A stretch of 64,000 nt of DNA from an uncultured Lachnospiraceae bacterium (GTDB lineage: Bacteria > Bacillota > Clostridia > Lachnospirales > Lachnospiraceae), in NCBI GenBank assembly GCA_910583615.1, contig CAJTXP010000006.1, positions 68,421 through 132,420 of the forward strand, given 5' to 3'. The number at the start of each line of letters is the position of its first letter. The first letter of the stretch is position 1. The position numbers and the translations under genes were made by a program. Below, piece by piece: positions 1 through 7,682 of the stretch. The notes below the pieces were generated by a model that was not told where the DNA came from, did not search any database, and saw nothing but the letters and a program-made list of their open reading frames with translations.

Positions 1-365
1 ACGCCGTCCGCTGGAAGGCGAAGCTGATTTTCTCCGTGCCCTGCTGCCAGCATGAGCTGAACCGGCAGATGAAAGGTGAAAATCTGCCCATCCTGACCCG
101 TTACGGCATCGTGCAGGAACGGACGGCGGCTTTGATGACCGATGCCGTCCGGGGAAATCTTCTGACCGCCTGCGGCTACCGGACGCAGCTTCTGGAGTTT
201 GTGGATCTGTCCCATACGCCCAAGAACATCCTGATCCGGGCGGTGAGGGCCGTGATCCCCGGTTCCGTGAAGCAGAAGGCGCGCCTTGAGGTGGAAGAGC
301 TGAAGAACACGTTTGGTTTCCGGCCGACGCTGGACGGGCTGCTGTTTCCGGACAGGCAGGCATAG
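1..365 (+). CDS. C-terminal part of a SAM-dependent methyltransferase-like protein (5' end off window)
   Basis: The reading frame is open from the window edge (frame starting at base 3) to a TAG at 363-365, so this is only the last ~120 residues. The segment VPCCQHELN resembles the catalytic-loop region of class I SAM-dependent methyltransferases of the Methyltransf_32 type, which is the basis for the family guess; the SAM-binding half lies outside the window. The C-terminal helix-rich part (FGFRPTLDGLLF) fits that family. The last two bases of the stop's TA come from a target sequence and the G is the first base of a palindromic inserted element, so the stop codon was rebuilt by an insertion (original stop probably TAA). 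Substrate cannot be inferred. Confidence is moderate for methyltransferase, low for anything more specific. Confidence 0.5.
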   Translation, partial: AVRWKAKLIFSVPCCQHELNRQMKGENLPILTRYGIVQERTAALMTDAVRGNLLTACGYRTQLLEFVDLSHTPKNILIRAVRAVIPGSVKQKARLEVEELKNTFGFRPTLDGLLFPDRQA

Positions 366-581
366 TTACTGTTCACGGGACGGGTAGCGGTCTGCGCCCT
401 GGACCTCTGTGCTCTGCGCTCGTATGGAATGTATCGGACACCGAAGCCGTTTTGTCCGTCCCATTCGGACAGGTGTGTTCGCCTGTGACGGACAAAACGG
501 CTCCGGTGTCCGCTCCAGTCCACACAGCGCTGCAGAACACAGAGGTCCAGGGTGCAGACCACCCACCCTGTGAAAAGTAAC
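365..581. mobile_element. MITE-like long palindromic element, copy A (intact, with target duplication)
   Basis: A 217-bp near-perfect inverted repeat. Outer ends are GTTACTGTTCACGG (left) and CTGTGAAAAGTAAC (right, reading inward as GTTACTTTTCACAG). Each arm then contains CTGCRCCCTGGACCTCTGTG and CGGACACCGRAGCCGTTTTG. It is flanked by CAGGCATA (357-364) and CAGACATA (582-589), an 8-bp direct repeat with one mismatch, as expected for a transposition target duplication. It has no coding capacity that I trust; the ORFs across it are palindrome by-products. Related copies lie at 12774-12850 (half element) and 63900-64000 (cut by window edge). RNA copied from it would fold into one long hairpin and could act as a terminator for the upstream gene. 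Confidence 0.85.
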
Positions 582-647
582 CAGACATAAGTAAGATCGA
601 ATGTGTAAACATAAAACTTGTTGTGAAAAGAATCTGGAGTGATTAAG

Positions 648-1850
648 ATGGAAGAGAGACAGATGACACCCAACGGACGGGAGACGGAGAAATTATACGA
701 TAAGGACAGTCACAGGAAGGAATTTGAAGCCATGGTGCTGTCCTGTGAGGAAAAGTGCACAGCCGACGGAAAGAAAACAGGATACCGGGTCGTGCTGGAC
801 CGGACCGCATTTTTCCCGGAAGGGGGTGGACAGTTCGGCGACGTGGGATGGTTGGATGATACAGAGGTTTTTGATACCCATGAAAAAAACGGAGTTATAT
901 ATCATGAGACGAAAGAGCCGTTGGAATCCGGACAGACCGTGAAAGGAAAGCTGAATTTTGAGGTGCGGTTTGACCGGATGCAGCAGCATTCCGGAGAACA
1001 TATTTTATCCGGCCTGGTACACAGCCTGTACGGATACGACAATGTAGGATTTCACCTGGGCGCGGAGATCACCACACTGGACTTTAACGGGGAGCTGACA
1101 GAGGAGCAGGTGCGGGATCTGGAACTTCGCGCCAACCGGGCGGTATTTGAAAACGTGCCGGTACAGGTGCTGTATCCCACAAAGGAACAGTTGAAATCCG
1201 TAAACTACCGGAGCAAGATCGAGATCGAGGGGCAGGTCCGGATTGTGTCCATTCCCGGGTACGACATCTGCGCCTGCTGCGCCCCCCATGTGGACCGGTC
1301 CGGAGAGATCGGGCTGATCAAAGTCGTAAGCTGTGAGAGGCACCGGGGCGGCTGCCGGATGACGATTCTGTGCGGATCCCGGGCGCTGGCGGATTACCGG
1401 AAGAGACAGCAGAGCGTGACGGAAATCTCCGTTGCCCTGTCCGCAAAGCCGGAGAAAGTCGGGGAGGCGGTGCTGCGCCTGAAGGAACAGCAGAGCCATC
1501 TGAGAGAACAGCTGAACCGTATGCAGGAGCGTTATCTGCAGCAGAAGCTTGCAGAGCTGGCCGGGAATGAACGAAATGTCTGTCTCTTTGAGGAAGAACT
1601 GGACAGTATCGCCGCGCGGAATTTTGTGAATGCCGCGATGGAAAAATGTGAAGGCGTCTGCGGGGCGTTTATCGGGACAGATGAGAACGGTTATCATTAT
1701 ATCCTTGGAAGCCGGACGATGGACCTGTGGGCGTTTTCCAAAGTCCTGAATGAAAAGTTCCAGGGAAAGGGCGGCGGGAAGCCGGAGATGGTGCAGGGAT
1801 CTCTTTCCGGATGCGCCGCGGAGATTCAAAAGGAGATTATGGAGGCATAG
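648..1850 (+). CDS. Alanyl-tRNA editing protein, AlaX type with DHHA1 domain
   Basis: A 400-residue trans-editing protein expected to hydrolyse mischarged Ser- or Gly-tRNA(Ala) in the cytoplasm. The N-terminal part is the AlaRS-like beta-barrel (GGGQFGDVG), followed by the editing domain with the zinc-binding HSGEH motif near residue 115 and the second Cys/His pair ACCAPH near residue 210. A coiled-coil linker (repeated Gln/Glu/Leu, about 265-305) leads into a DHHA1-like C-terminal domain with GGGKPEMVQG. The AlaRS catalytic and anticodon-recognition parts are absent. I chose ATG 648 because GGAG sits 8 nt upstream; the frame also has a GTG at 639. The start lies about 60 bp downstream of palindromic element copy A. 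The next gene begins 5 nt after the stop, so they are probably cotranscribed. Confidence 0.88.
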   Translation: MEERQMTPNGRETEKLYDKDSHRKEFEAMVLSCEEKCTADGKKTGYRVVLDRTAFFPEGGGQFGDVGWLDDTEVFDTHEKNGVIYHETKEPLESGQTVKGKLNFEVRFDRMQQHSGEHILSGLVHSLYGYDNVGFHLGAEITTLDFNGELTEEQVRDLELRANRAVFENVPVQVLYPTKEQLKSVNYRSKIEIEGQVRIVSIPGYDICACCAPHVDRSGEIGLIKVVSCERHRGGCRMTILCGSRALADYRKRQQSVTEISVALSAKPEKVGEAVLRLKEQQSHLREQLNRMQERYLQQKLAELAGNERNVCLFEEELDSIAARNFVNAAMEKCEGVCGAFIGTDENGYHYILGSRTMDLWAFSKVLNEKFQGKGGGKPEMVQGSLSGCAAEIQKEIMEA

Positions 1851-1855
1851 AGCGG

Positions 1856-2203
1856 ATGCTGGAAAATTATTCATTTGAAGTGTTCTGGAAGGATGAGAAG
1901 ACGGCACATGTGCAGGTGGAAAATGAGACGGTCAATGTAGAGCGCTTTACGGAACATCCCCTGAAACAACTGTTTGCAGAAGAGAAAATGAGCAGATATC
2001 AGCTGAACCGGATTCTGGAGCTGCGCTGCTGGGACAGAGGGCGTCCGGATACGGACGAGATCCTGAAGTATCTGGGACTTACGGCATATATTCCGTATGA
2101 GATTATCAGGAAAACACATGGGGTTTCTTATAATGATTTTATCTGGTTTCGCTTTCCGGGGGAACAGATCAGCAGCCGGGATGTGCTGGTGAGGGAAAGC
2201 TGA
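1856..2203 (+). CDS. Small protein translationally coupled to a HipA-like kinase; possible partner/antitoxin
   Basis: A 115-residue protein with no domain I can name for certain. It begins at ATG 1856 behind GGAGG, just after the AlaX-like stop. Recognisable features are an acidic N-terminal strand-rich segment, then LELRCWDRGRPDTDEILKYL and a C-terminal THGVSYNDFIWFRF stretch. Its stop overlaps the start of the next gene (TGATG, 1-nt overlap at 2203), indicating translational coupling with the HipA-like kinase. In known HipA modules the kinase is preceded by a HipB or HipS partner; this protein shows no obvious helix-turn-helix, so a HipS-like or different inhibitory partner is an inference only. 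Alternatively it may carry the kinase's missing N-terminal subdomain as a separate chain. Confidence 0.6.
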   Translation: MLENYSFEVFWKDEKTAHVQVENETVNVERFTEHPLKQLFAEEKMSRYQLNRILELRCWDRGRPDTDEILKYLGLTAYIPYEIIRKTHGVSYNDFIWFRFPGEQISSRDVLVRES

Positions 2204-2973
2204 TGTTCCAGGAATCTATCGGAAATGAATCAATTGTCATGCAGGGCGGTACCAGCGAAGGAACCCAGGTGAAATGCCGAAAAGGAAAATACTGGTATAA
2301 GAAAGACCGTCAGGGAAAAGAGGGCAGAGCCGAATATCTGGTTTCCGGTCTTCTGACCTTCTCTACTCTGGAACCGTCAGAATATGTATTGTATGAACAG
2401 GGAACGATAAACGGTTTTTCAGGATGTCGGAGTGAAAACTTCCTGCGGGAAGATGAGGAACTGATTACATTTTATCGTCTGTATTATAACGAATATGGAA
2501 AAGATCTGTCGCAGGTGATATCTGCCATGGAGTCCATGGAGGAACGTATCGTATATGTGATGCAGTTTATAAAAGAAAGCTGCGGACTGGATATTACGGA
2601 TTATCTCCGAAAAGTATTTACGCTGGATATGCTGACATTGAACGAGGACCGCCATCTGAACAATCTGGCAGTGATACTGCGGAAGCAGCAGTTTGTTCCG
2701 GCGCCGATTTTTGATAATGGAGTGTCACTGCTGACGGCGAACCGAAGTGTCAACTGGCATTTTCCCATGGAAGAAAATGTAAGAAGGGTGATTGCAAGGC
2801 CTTTCAGCGGTTCCCATGAGAGTATGCATCAGTATTTCGGGACAGGATTTCGGCTGGATTGTCCTGCAGTATACAGATGGCTGGAAAAAGAGGAGCCGGA
2901 CAGGGAGCGGGATGTGCTGGAATTTCAGATCAGAAGGTATGAAGAAATTCTGCAGCAGGAAGCAGAGCAGTAG
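2203..2973 (+). CDS. HipA/CtkA-like serine/threonine kinase family protein
   Basis: A 256-residue protein with the HipA-like kinase C-lobe: LNEDRHLNNLAVI near residue 147-159 carries the catalytic Asp-Arg-His...Asn pattern (NxDRHxxN), and FDNGVSL near residue 170 resembles the metal-binding DxG equivalent. The N-terminal GGTSEGTQVK looks like the phosphate-binding loop. At 256 residues it is much shorter than HipA (~440) and nearer CtkA-type kinases. The family phosphorylates proteins such as aminoacyl-tRNA synthetases; the target here is unknown. The coupled upstream small gene suggests a two-gene toxin-antitoxin or signalling module. A bidirectional terminator follows, so the transcript probably ends here. 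Confidence 0.72.
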   Translation: MFQESIGNESIVMQGGTSEGTQVKCRKGKYWYKKDRQGKEGRAEYLVSGLLTFSTLEPSEYVLYEQGTINGFSGCRSENFLREDEELITFYRLYYNEYGKDLSQVISAMESMEERIVYVMQFIKESCGLDITDYLRKVFTLDMLTLNEDRHLNNLAVILRKQQFVPAPIFDNGVSLLTANRSVNWHFPMEENVRRVIARPFSGSHESMHQYFGTGFRLDCPAVYRWLEKEEPDRERDVLEFQIRRYEEILQQEAEQ

Positions 2974-2988
2974 ACATTGTTTTATATA

Positions 2989-3018
2989 CAGCAGGGGCAG
3001 ATGAAAACGCCCCTGCTG
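2989..3018. terminator. Bidirectional hairpin between convergent genes
   Basis: Perfect 10-bp stem CAGCAGGGGC/GCCCCTGCTG around a 10-nt loop, between the convergent HipA-like gene and the cupin gene. Flanking T/A runs are weak on both strands, so termination efficiency is uncertain. Confidence 0.7.
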
Positions 3019-3026
3019 TATCTGGT

Positions 3027-3377
3027 TTAATAAGTGTAGTCTTCCACATCTACCTTGTCCACTTCCTGATAAGGAGCCAGCGTTGAGACCATCTTGATGG
3101 GCCGGTCATAGCTGTTTTTACAGTAATGGACTTCTCCCGGCTCGATATGGATCATCTGTCCGGGATACAGGTGGTTGACCACGCCGTCCACGACAATGTC
3201 GATCTCCCCCTCCAGAATGTAAAAATTTTCTTCCATGATGTTGTGATAGTGCGCCTTGAAATCCTGTCCGGGCATGAACTGCACAAGGGCAAAATTCATA
3301 CGGGGGCCTTTCATCAGATATTTGGGTCCGCTGTCTCCAAAACGGTATTCCCGGTCTTTTTCATCTACAATATACAT
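3027..3377 (-). CDS. Small single-domain cupin protein in the AI-2 (lsr) block
   Basis: A 116-residue cupin. The first cupin motif is visible around HYHNIMEENFYILEGE (metal ligands His, His, Glu), and the second as PGQMIHIEPGEVHYCKN with the downstream His. I place the start at 3377 because AGGAG lies upstream at proper spacing; a longer frame reaching into lsrK has no such site. It is 32 nt downstream of lsrK on the same strand and probably cotranscribed. In enteric lsr operons LsrG isomerises phospho-AI-2 before LsrF cleaves it; no LsrG-like gene is seen here, so the cupin might take that step. That assignment is inference from context only. Confidence 0.8.
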   Translation of the reverse strand: MYIVDEKDREYRFGDSGPKYLMKGPRMNFALVQFMPGQDFKAHYHNIMEENFYILEGEIDIVVDGVVNHLYPGQMIHIEPGEVHYCKNSYDRPIKMVSTLAPYQEVDKVDVEDYTY

Positions 3378-3409
3378 GATTCGTCTCCTTTCTGACAGAG
3401 CGGTTCGGG

Positions 3410-4975
3410 TTACAGTCCCGGGGCGGTCCACATGGACCGGGTCAGCCCCTCGTTGACCAGATCAAGCTGTGCGGCGTAGACCTTTCTCCATACCTGATAG
3501 AGTTCTTCATAGACTCTGTGGTTTTCCATGTCCGGCTCGAAGGTCCGGTCCCATCGGACGGTCCGCCGGGCGCCCTCCTCGATGCTTTCGTAGATTCCGA
3601 CTCCGTATCCGGCCAGGATGGCGGCGCCAAGAGCGGTGGCTTCCCGGACCACAGGCACCTTGACGGGCATGCCCAGCACATCTGCCAGGATCTGGGACCA
3701 GAGGGCGCTTTTGGAGGCGCCGCCTGCGAAGATGACCTCCGAAGGCCGGTTGCCGGTCGCCTCATGCACCAGCTCCATATGTCCTTTTACCAACAGGGCG
3801 GTATTTTCCAGGATGGCGCGGTAGAAGGTGAAACGGTTGAATTTCACTGGGTCCAGCTCAAAATTGGTAAAGGTCGGCGACGCATGCTTCCAGTTGATAA
3901 AGTTCATCACATCGCTGAAGGCGCACATCATGCCGTGGCAGCCGGCGGGAATCTTTTCGGCTTTCTCATTCATGATGTCATAGACATCTTCCCCGGTATG
4001 CCGGCTCTGTTCCTGTTCCAGCTGACAGAAACCGTCCCGGAACCAGCGCATGACCAGCCCCGGTTTAAACGCAAGGGCCTCGTACTGCCATACGCCCGGC
4101 ACGGCATGGCAGTTTACGCGCACCCGGCAGCCGGGATCGGTCGTGCCGTCGGCCGTGTTGAATTCGTACTGCCAGAAGCTGCCGCCGAAGACCGCCGCCT
4201 GATCCGGCATGGTGGCGCCTACGCCGATGGTTCCCAGTTGGCAGTCTCCGCCGCCCACAACGACCGGCGTCCCTTCTTTCAGTCCGGTGTCAGCTGCACC
4301 CTGGCTGTTTACAGGCGCGATTACAGTGCCGCATTCTACAACCGGCGGGAAAATATCGTCCCTCAGGCCGCATTTCCGGGCGATGGAAGCGTCCCAGCGG
4401 CGGCTCTTGAGATCAAAAATGCCGGTGGTGGAGCCGTTGCTGGGTTCAATGGCTTCCTTTCCGGTGAGCTTTTTGATGAGCCAGTCGTTGAACATGCCGA
4501 CCGCGGCTGTCTTCTCATAGATGTCCGGCATCTTGTCTTTGACCCAGAGCAGACGGGGCAGCGCGCCCAGGGCGTAGGTCTGTCCGCTCTTAAGGTAGAT
4601 CTCCTTCTCCAGCTCCGGCTTCATCCGGATCAGTTTTCCTACCTCGTCGTCGCTTCGGGCGTCCACGTTGGCGCAGGCCCAGATCTCTTCCCCGTCCTTG
4701 TCGTAGAGGACGATGCCCTCTCTCATGCAGGTGGTGGAGACGGCGGCGATCTGTTCCGGCAGGACGCCGGTTTCCTCTATGACGTCCCGGATGCAGCCGC
4801 AGGCCAGCTGCCAGTTGTGCGTCCAGTCAAAATCCATGCTGCCCGGATATCGGGGATCCTCCCGGTGCTCCCATTCCTGCTGGACGCATCCGATCTGCGT
4901 GCCGTCCGTACGGAACAGAACCGCCCGCACGCTGCCGGTTCCGGCGTCCACCGCCATTAAAAACTGCTCTGACAT
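3410..4975 (-). CDS. lsrK: Autoinducer-2 kinase LsrK (FGGY family)
   Basis: A 521-residue FGGY carbohydrate kinase that phosphorylates DPD/AI-2 in the cytoplasm. Signatures match LsrK as I remember it from enterics: DAGTGSVRAVLF at the N-terminus (phosphate loop), MREGIVLYDKDGEEIWACAN near residue 95, VVGGGDCQLG, the second ATP-binding segment VIFAGGASKSALWSQILADV near 420, and the C-terminal LTRSMWTAPGL. Length equals the family's usual ~520. The start ATG at 4975 has AAGGAGGGG upstream. It is divergent from lsrF across a 187-bp region, so both may answer to one regulator, though no LsrR or transporter is in the window. Confidence 0.93.
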   Translation of the reverse strand: MSEQFLMAVDAGTGSVRAVLFRTDGTQIGCVQQEWEHREDPRYPGSMDFDWTHNWQLACGCIRDVIEETGVLPEQIAAVSTTCMREGIVLYDKDGEEIWACANVDARSDDEVGKLIRMKPELEKEIYLKSGQTYALGALPRLLWVKDKMPDIYEKTAAVGMFNDWLIKKLTGKEAIEPSNGSTTGIFDLKSRRWDASIARKCGLRDDIFPPVVECGTVIAPVNSQGAADTGLKEGTPVVVGGGDCQLGTIGVGATMPDQAAVFGGSFWQYEFNTADGTTDPGCRVRVNCHAVPGVWQYEALAFKPGLVMRWFRDGFCQLEQEQSRHTGEDVYDIMNEKAEKIPAGCHGMMCAFSDVMNFINWKHASPTFTNFELDPVKFNRFTFYRAILENTALLVKGHMELVHEATGNRPSEVIFAGGASKSALWSQILADVLGMPVKVPVVREATALGAAILAGYGVGIYESIEEGARRTVRWDRTFEPDMENHRVYEELYQVWRKVYAAQLDLVNEGLTRSMWTAPGL

Positions 4976-5091
4976 ATAACCCCTCCTTAAAACAGAATTT
5001 ACTCATTGATTCTATAGGAAAAAGTTTGCCATGAAAGGAAGCGTTTGTCAACTGTTGTCCGCAGAACAGCCTTTTCGGCGGGCAGCCTGGA

Positions 5092-5120
5092 TTGACAAAG
5101 GGGAGGCGAGAGGGTATAGT
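5092..5120 (+). promoter_or_regulatory. Sigma-A promoter of lsrF
   Basis: TTGACA (5092-5097), 17-nt spacer, TATAGT (5115-5120), about 43 bp before the lsrF start. This placement also argues against the longer frame that begins at 5031. Confidence 0.75.
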
Positions 5121-5162
5121 ATTGACTATCAGAAGACCGGGTCAGGAAAGGAAGGAATCAGG

Positions 5163-6041
5163 ATGGCAGACAAAGAAGGATTGAAAGTGGCAAAGGATTA
5201 TCATGTGAATGTTCCCTTTGCCAATCAGGAAGGTTTTTACGTAAAAGGCGCGAACAGCCTGGACTGGGGGATGAAGAAGCATTTATCGAATATCTTCAAC
5301 CCGAAGAGCGGTAATTCGGTCATGTTCGCGTTCGACCACGGATATTTTATGGGCTCCACGGCGGGGCTGGAGCGGCTGGATCTGCTGCTTCCGAAGCTGG
5401 CGCCCTATGTGGATGTGTTCATGGGGACGAGAGGCGCGATCCGTGCCTGCGTGCCGCCGGAGATCACAAAAGGCATCGCCCTGCGGGTAACGTCCGGATC
5501 TTCCATGCTGGATGAGGACCTTTCCCATGAGGTGGTGGCTGTGGACGTCGAGGAGGCGATCCGGATGAACGCGGACTGCATGGCGGTGCAGACGTTCATC
5601 GGCGCGGACGGACAGCTTTCGAGCATCGATAACCTGTCCAGGGTCATCAACGCCGGCATGCGTTACAGCATCCCGACGCTGGGCGTGGTGGCGGTCGGTA
5701 AAAACATGGAGCGGACCGACCGGTTCTTCAAGCTTGCCACGAGGATCGTGGCGGAGATGGGCGTTCAGCTGGTGAAGACTTATAACTGCGAGAATTTTGA
5801 AGAGATCGTGGCTGCATGCCCGGTGCCCATCGTGGTGGCAGGCGGAAAGAAGCTTCCGGAATCGGAGGCGCTGACCATGGCGTATACGGTCATCTCCAGG
5901 GGCGCCAGAGGCGTGGATATGGGCCGGAACATCTTCCAGAGCGAGCATCCCGTGGAGATGGCGCAGGCCATCGGGAAGATCGTCCATGAGGGCTTCACGG
6001 ACAAAGAGGCGTATGAGTTCTATCAGGACAGCATTCACTGA
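5163..6041 (+). CDS. lsrF: 3-hydroxy-5-phosphonooxypentane-2,4-dione thiolase LsrF
   Basis: A 292-residue class I aldolase-fold enzyme that, in the AI-2 pathway, transfers an acetyl group from the phosphorylated dione to CoA. Diagnostic segments are FAFDHGYFMGSTAGLERLD near residue 60, the dinucleotide-like loop APYVDVFMGTRGAIR, the lysine strand VQLVKTYN near 205 and VVAGGKK near 230, all as in LsrF/DhnA-type aldolases. Length matches LsrF (~291). ATG 5163 has AAGGAAGGA upstream and a good promoter at 5092-5120. It is divergent from lsrK-cupin and followed by a strong terminator, so it forms its own single-gene transcript. Confidence 0.93.
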   Translation: MADKEGLKVAKDYHVNVPFANQEGFYVKGANSLDWGMKKHLSNIFNPKSGNSVMFAFDHGYFMGSTAGLERLDLLLPKLAPYVDVFMGTRGAIRACVPPEITKGIALRVTSGSSMLDEDLSHEVVAVDVEEAIRMNADCMAVQTFIGADGQLSSIDNLSRVINAGMRYSIPTLGVVAVGKNMERTDRFFKLATRIVAEMGVQLVKTYNCENFEEIVAACPVPIVVAGGKKLPESEALTMAYTVISRGARGVDMGRNIFQSEHPVEMAQAIGKIVHEGFTDKEAYEFYQDSIH

Positions 6042-6052
6042 GCAGGCAGATC

Positions 6053-6103
6053 AAAACCGCTTTTGCTGGTTCACGTAAAATGTGGACCGGCAGAAGCGGT
6101 TTT
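6053..6103. terminator. Strong terminator after lsrF, left boundary of the immunity-gene array
   Basis: Stem with AAAACCGCTT...AAGCGGTTTT ends and an inner imperfect stem (GCTGGTTCAC/GTGGACCGGC). A related hairpin with the same outer ten bases occurs at 10950-10998, at the other end of the AT-rich array. Confidence 0.85.
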
Positions 6104-6150
6104 CATATAGATGACATAAAAGGGATAAATGGAGTAAAAGCCAAATACTG

Positions 6151-6582
6151 GTGCTGTACAAGCTGAGTGAAGCTGGTTTCAGAGTAGCCACAGAACCGAT
6201 TATGCAGGCGGACAGCAAAGAGTGGGACGATATATCCCGGTATATTCTGAATTTGTTGGATGAAATATCGAAAAGCCCTCTGGCAGGAGAAAACAGATCA
6301 AAGGCTTTAGATAAAATATATGGGAGCAGAGGGTTTAAGCAGTTTTCCAAAAGATATATTTGTATAGCGGTTCTGCAAAATCTAAGCGATCATAAAATTA
6401 CCGTTTATAATCTTCCCCGATTATCAAATGGAGCATATGGGGTGGAAAAAGCTACAATAAGTGAAGAATATAGTATTAAGTATGTAAGCGAAGCGGAAAA
6501 GGATCTGGTACAGGAAAACTTTTTAAAAGCATATCTGGATGCACAGCGATATCTGGAAGCGATTGGAAGTAAACTGCTTTGA
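6151..6582 (+). CDS. Hypothetical protein, first member of the AT-rich small-gene array; start uncertain
   Basis: A frame open from 6115 to 6582 that has no ATG in the relevant region; GTG 6151 is the only reasonable start and has no ribosome binding site, so the 5' end may be truncated or frameshifted. The protein (up to ~143 residues) is mixed alpha/beta with a charged C-terminal helix (YVSEAEKDLVQENFLKAYLD). I do not recognise a family. Its position, base composition and size resemble orphan immunity genes downstream of polymorphic toxin loci. It could equally be a degraded gene. Confidence 0.5.
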   Translation: MLYKLSEAGFRVATEPIMQADSKEWDDISRYILNLLDEISKSPLAGENRSKALDKIYGSRGFKQFSKRYICIAVLQNLSDHKITVYNLPRLSNGAYGVEKATISEEYSIKYVSEAEKDLVQENFLKAYLDAQRYLEAIGSKLL

Positions 6583-6661
6583 TTATTTTAAACTGGATAT
6601 CTGTAGATCATGTCTTTGGTTTTTATAAACAGTTATTCAAAGCATTTTAAAATGTAAAAAA

Positions 6662-6730
6662 GACAGGCCCATGGTCTTTACAAAGAATGCGGAGTTTTAC
6701 ATGAAGGAGGACGGAACGGTAGAACAGTGA
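6662..6730 (+). pseudogene. Short C-terminal coding scrap overlapping the start of the next array gene
   Basis: In-frame scrap ending with FYMKEDGTVEQ then TGA. Its composition is more GC-rich than the gene that follows. The TGA overlaps the next ATG (TGATG), the geometry of a toxin or carrier C-terminus coupled to its immunity gene. No upstream part remains in this frame. Interpretation as a remnant is inference. Confidence 0.4.
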
Positions 6731-7017
6731 TGTATGAGTTTCTAATGGAAATAGGATTTATTTTTAAAGATGGAGAAAAAGGTAAACGAATAGTTGGAGG
6801 AGCGGATTCTAAATATTCATGTGAAAACCTGGACTGGTTAAATTTTTCACAAAAAAATGTAATGATAAGAACTAAAAAAGGTTGTATTTATTTAAAAGTA
6901 AAGAAAATTGACATATTTCCGTCAATTGCCGGAGCATTAAACATTGGCCTGACTTTATACGATAGTGAAAAGTTTGATTTACTTAATATTGGTGATAAAG
7001 TATATAAATGTGAATGA
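6730..7017 (+). CDS. Small hypothetical protein, candidate immunity protein
   Basis: A 95-residue AT-rich gene starting at ATG 6730, directly coupled to the preceding coding scrap (TGATG). The sequence shows alternating hydrophobic and charged segments (FIFKDGEKGKRIVGGADSKY, VMIRTKKGCIYLKVKKID) consistent with a small beta-rich fold. No signal peptide or membrane segment. I do not recognise a named family. Its place in a run of similar orphan genes is the only functional hint. Confidence 0.55.
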   Translation: MYEFLMEIGFIFKDGEKGKRIVGGADSKYSCENLDWLNFSQKNVMIRTKKGCIYLKVKKIDIFPSIAGALNIGLTLYDSEKFDLLNIGDKVYKCE

Positions 7018-7090
7018 AAGGTTCAATTTCTCAGATATAATGGTAAGAAGAAAGTAATTGGATAAGAGGGAATTAAATCAAAAAGAATAA

Positions 7091-7213
7091 TGGCTGTTGG
7101 GGAGCTTGACAATAGAAGACAGTGCCGTCTTCCTGACCGGGAGCCTGTATGTGGCGGAGCAGGCCGTATCGGACGCTGTCAAAGGAATTTTGATAAAATG
7201 GAGAAGTATGTAG
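7091..7213 (+). pseudogene. GC-richer coding scrap preceding a zinc-ribbon gene
   Basis: An open 40-codon frame reading SLTIEDSAVFLTGSLYVAEQ and onwards to TAG 7211. It is clearly protein-like and richer in GC than both neighbours, and overlaps the start of the next small gene at 7198. It has no start signal, so it reads as a displaced piece of a larger gene. The parent family is not recognised. Confidence 0.4.
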
Positions 7214-7443
7214 AGAGTTGGGAAGATATAAGTATTATATTGTACGATGGAAATAAAGAAGAAATTAGAGGATTAAGATGTCCTGTTTGCGGTGGAAAAA
7301 TAAGTTACAGTTTTGATATGAAAACTGGTTCAAATACGATAAAATGTGAGGGCTCGTGTGGAATGTATTCAAGAGGGCATGGTGATACAGGTTATATTCC
7401 CAATTGTGTTAAATATTTTGGAGAAGTTTATACAATCGAATAA
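7198..7443 (+). CDS. Small zinc-ribbon protein (array paralogue 1)
   Basis: Probably starts at ATG 7198 and gives 81 residues. The core is CPVCGGKISYS, then CEGSCGMY, that is two Cys pairs that could hold one zinc ion, followed by a short tail. The same layout (CPRCGGKLIYS...CENECG) occurs in the 62-residue protein at 10756-10944, so the two are likely paralogues at opposite ends of the array. The ribosome binding site is poor. Function unknown; a small immunity protein is possible from context, a regulatory zinc ribbon is the alternative. Confidence 0.55.
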   Translation: MEKYVESWEDISIILYDGNKEEIRGLRCPVCGGKISYSFDMKTGSNTIKCEGSCGMYSRGHGDTGYIPNCVKYFGEVYTIE

Positions 7444-7562
7444 GATTTATCATGCATAATATATTCTTGTCCGGAAATTTGGAAAGAAAATGTATTTAAG
7501 TGAAGCAAAGAGGACGGATAAGACACCATGGTCATGGCGAATTACATTTGAAGTAAAGGCGT

Positions 7563-7679
7563 GATAAATATATTTGGGCATATCCAAATGGTAGACATAT
7601 AGTTGCTGGAGGAATAGAAATAAATGGTAAGCTTGTAATGAACGAATTTGATGAGGGTATAATGCGACGAGGAGAATAG
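7563..7679 (+). pseudogene. Truncated coding scrap, possible toxin-tip remnant
   Basis: A frame reading IWAYPNGRHIVAGGIEING and ending in MRRGE-TAG, 3 nt before the ATG of the 258-residue gene. The part upstream does not continue as a single frame. AT-rich like the putative immunity genes. Reading it as the last exon-like piece of a toxin domain adjacent to its immunity gene is inference. Confidence 0.4.
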
Positions 7680-7682
7680 GTT

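Noticed and set aside
176..673. Coding frames inside the palindromic element A
   Set aside because: They arise from the two palindrome arms; no start signals and no homology pattern.
3518..4960. 480-codon frame antisense to lsrK
   Set aside because: Shadow of a high-GC coding strand; no ribosome binding site or domain, while lsrK is certain.
5031..6041. Longer lsrF start at 5031
   Set aside because: The lsrF promoter (5092-5120) and ribosome binding site lie inside this extension.
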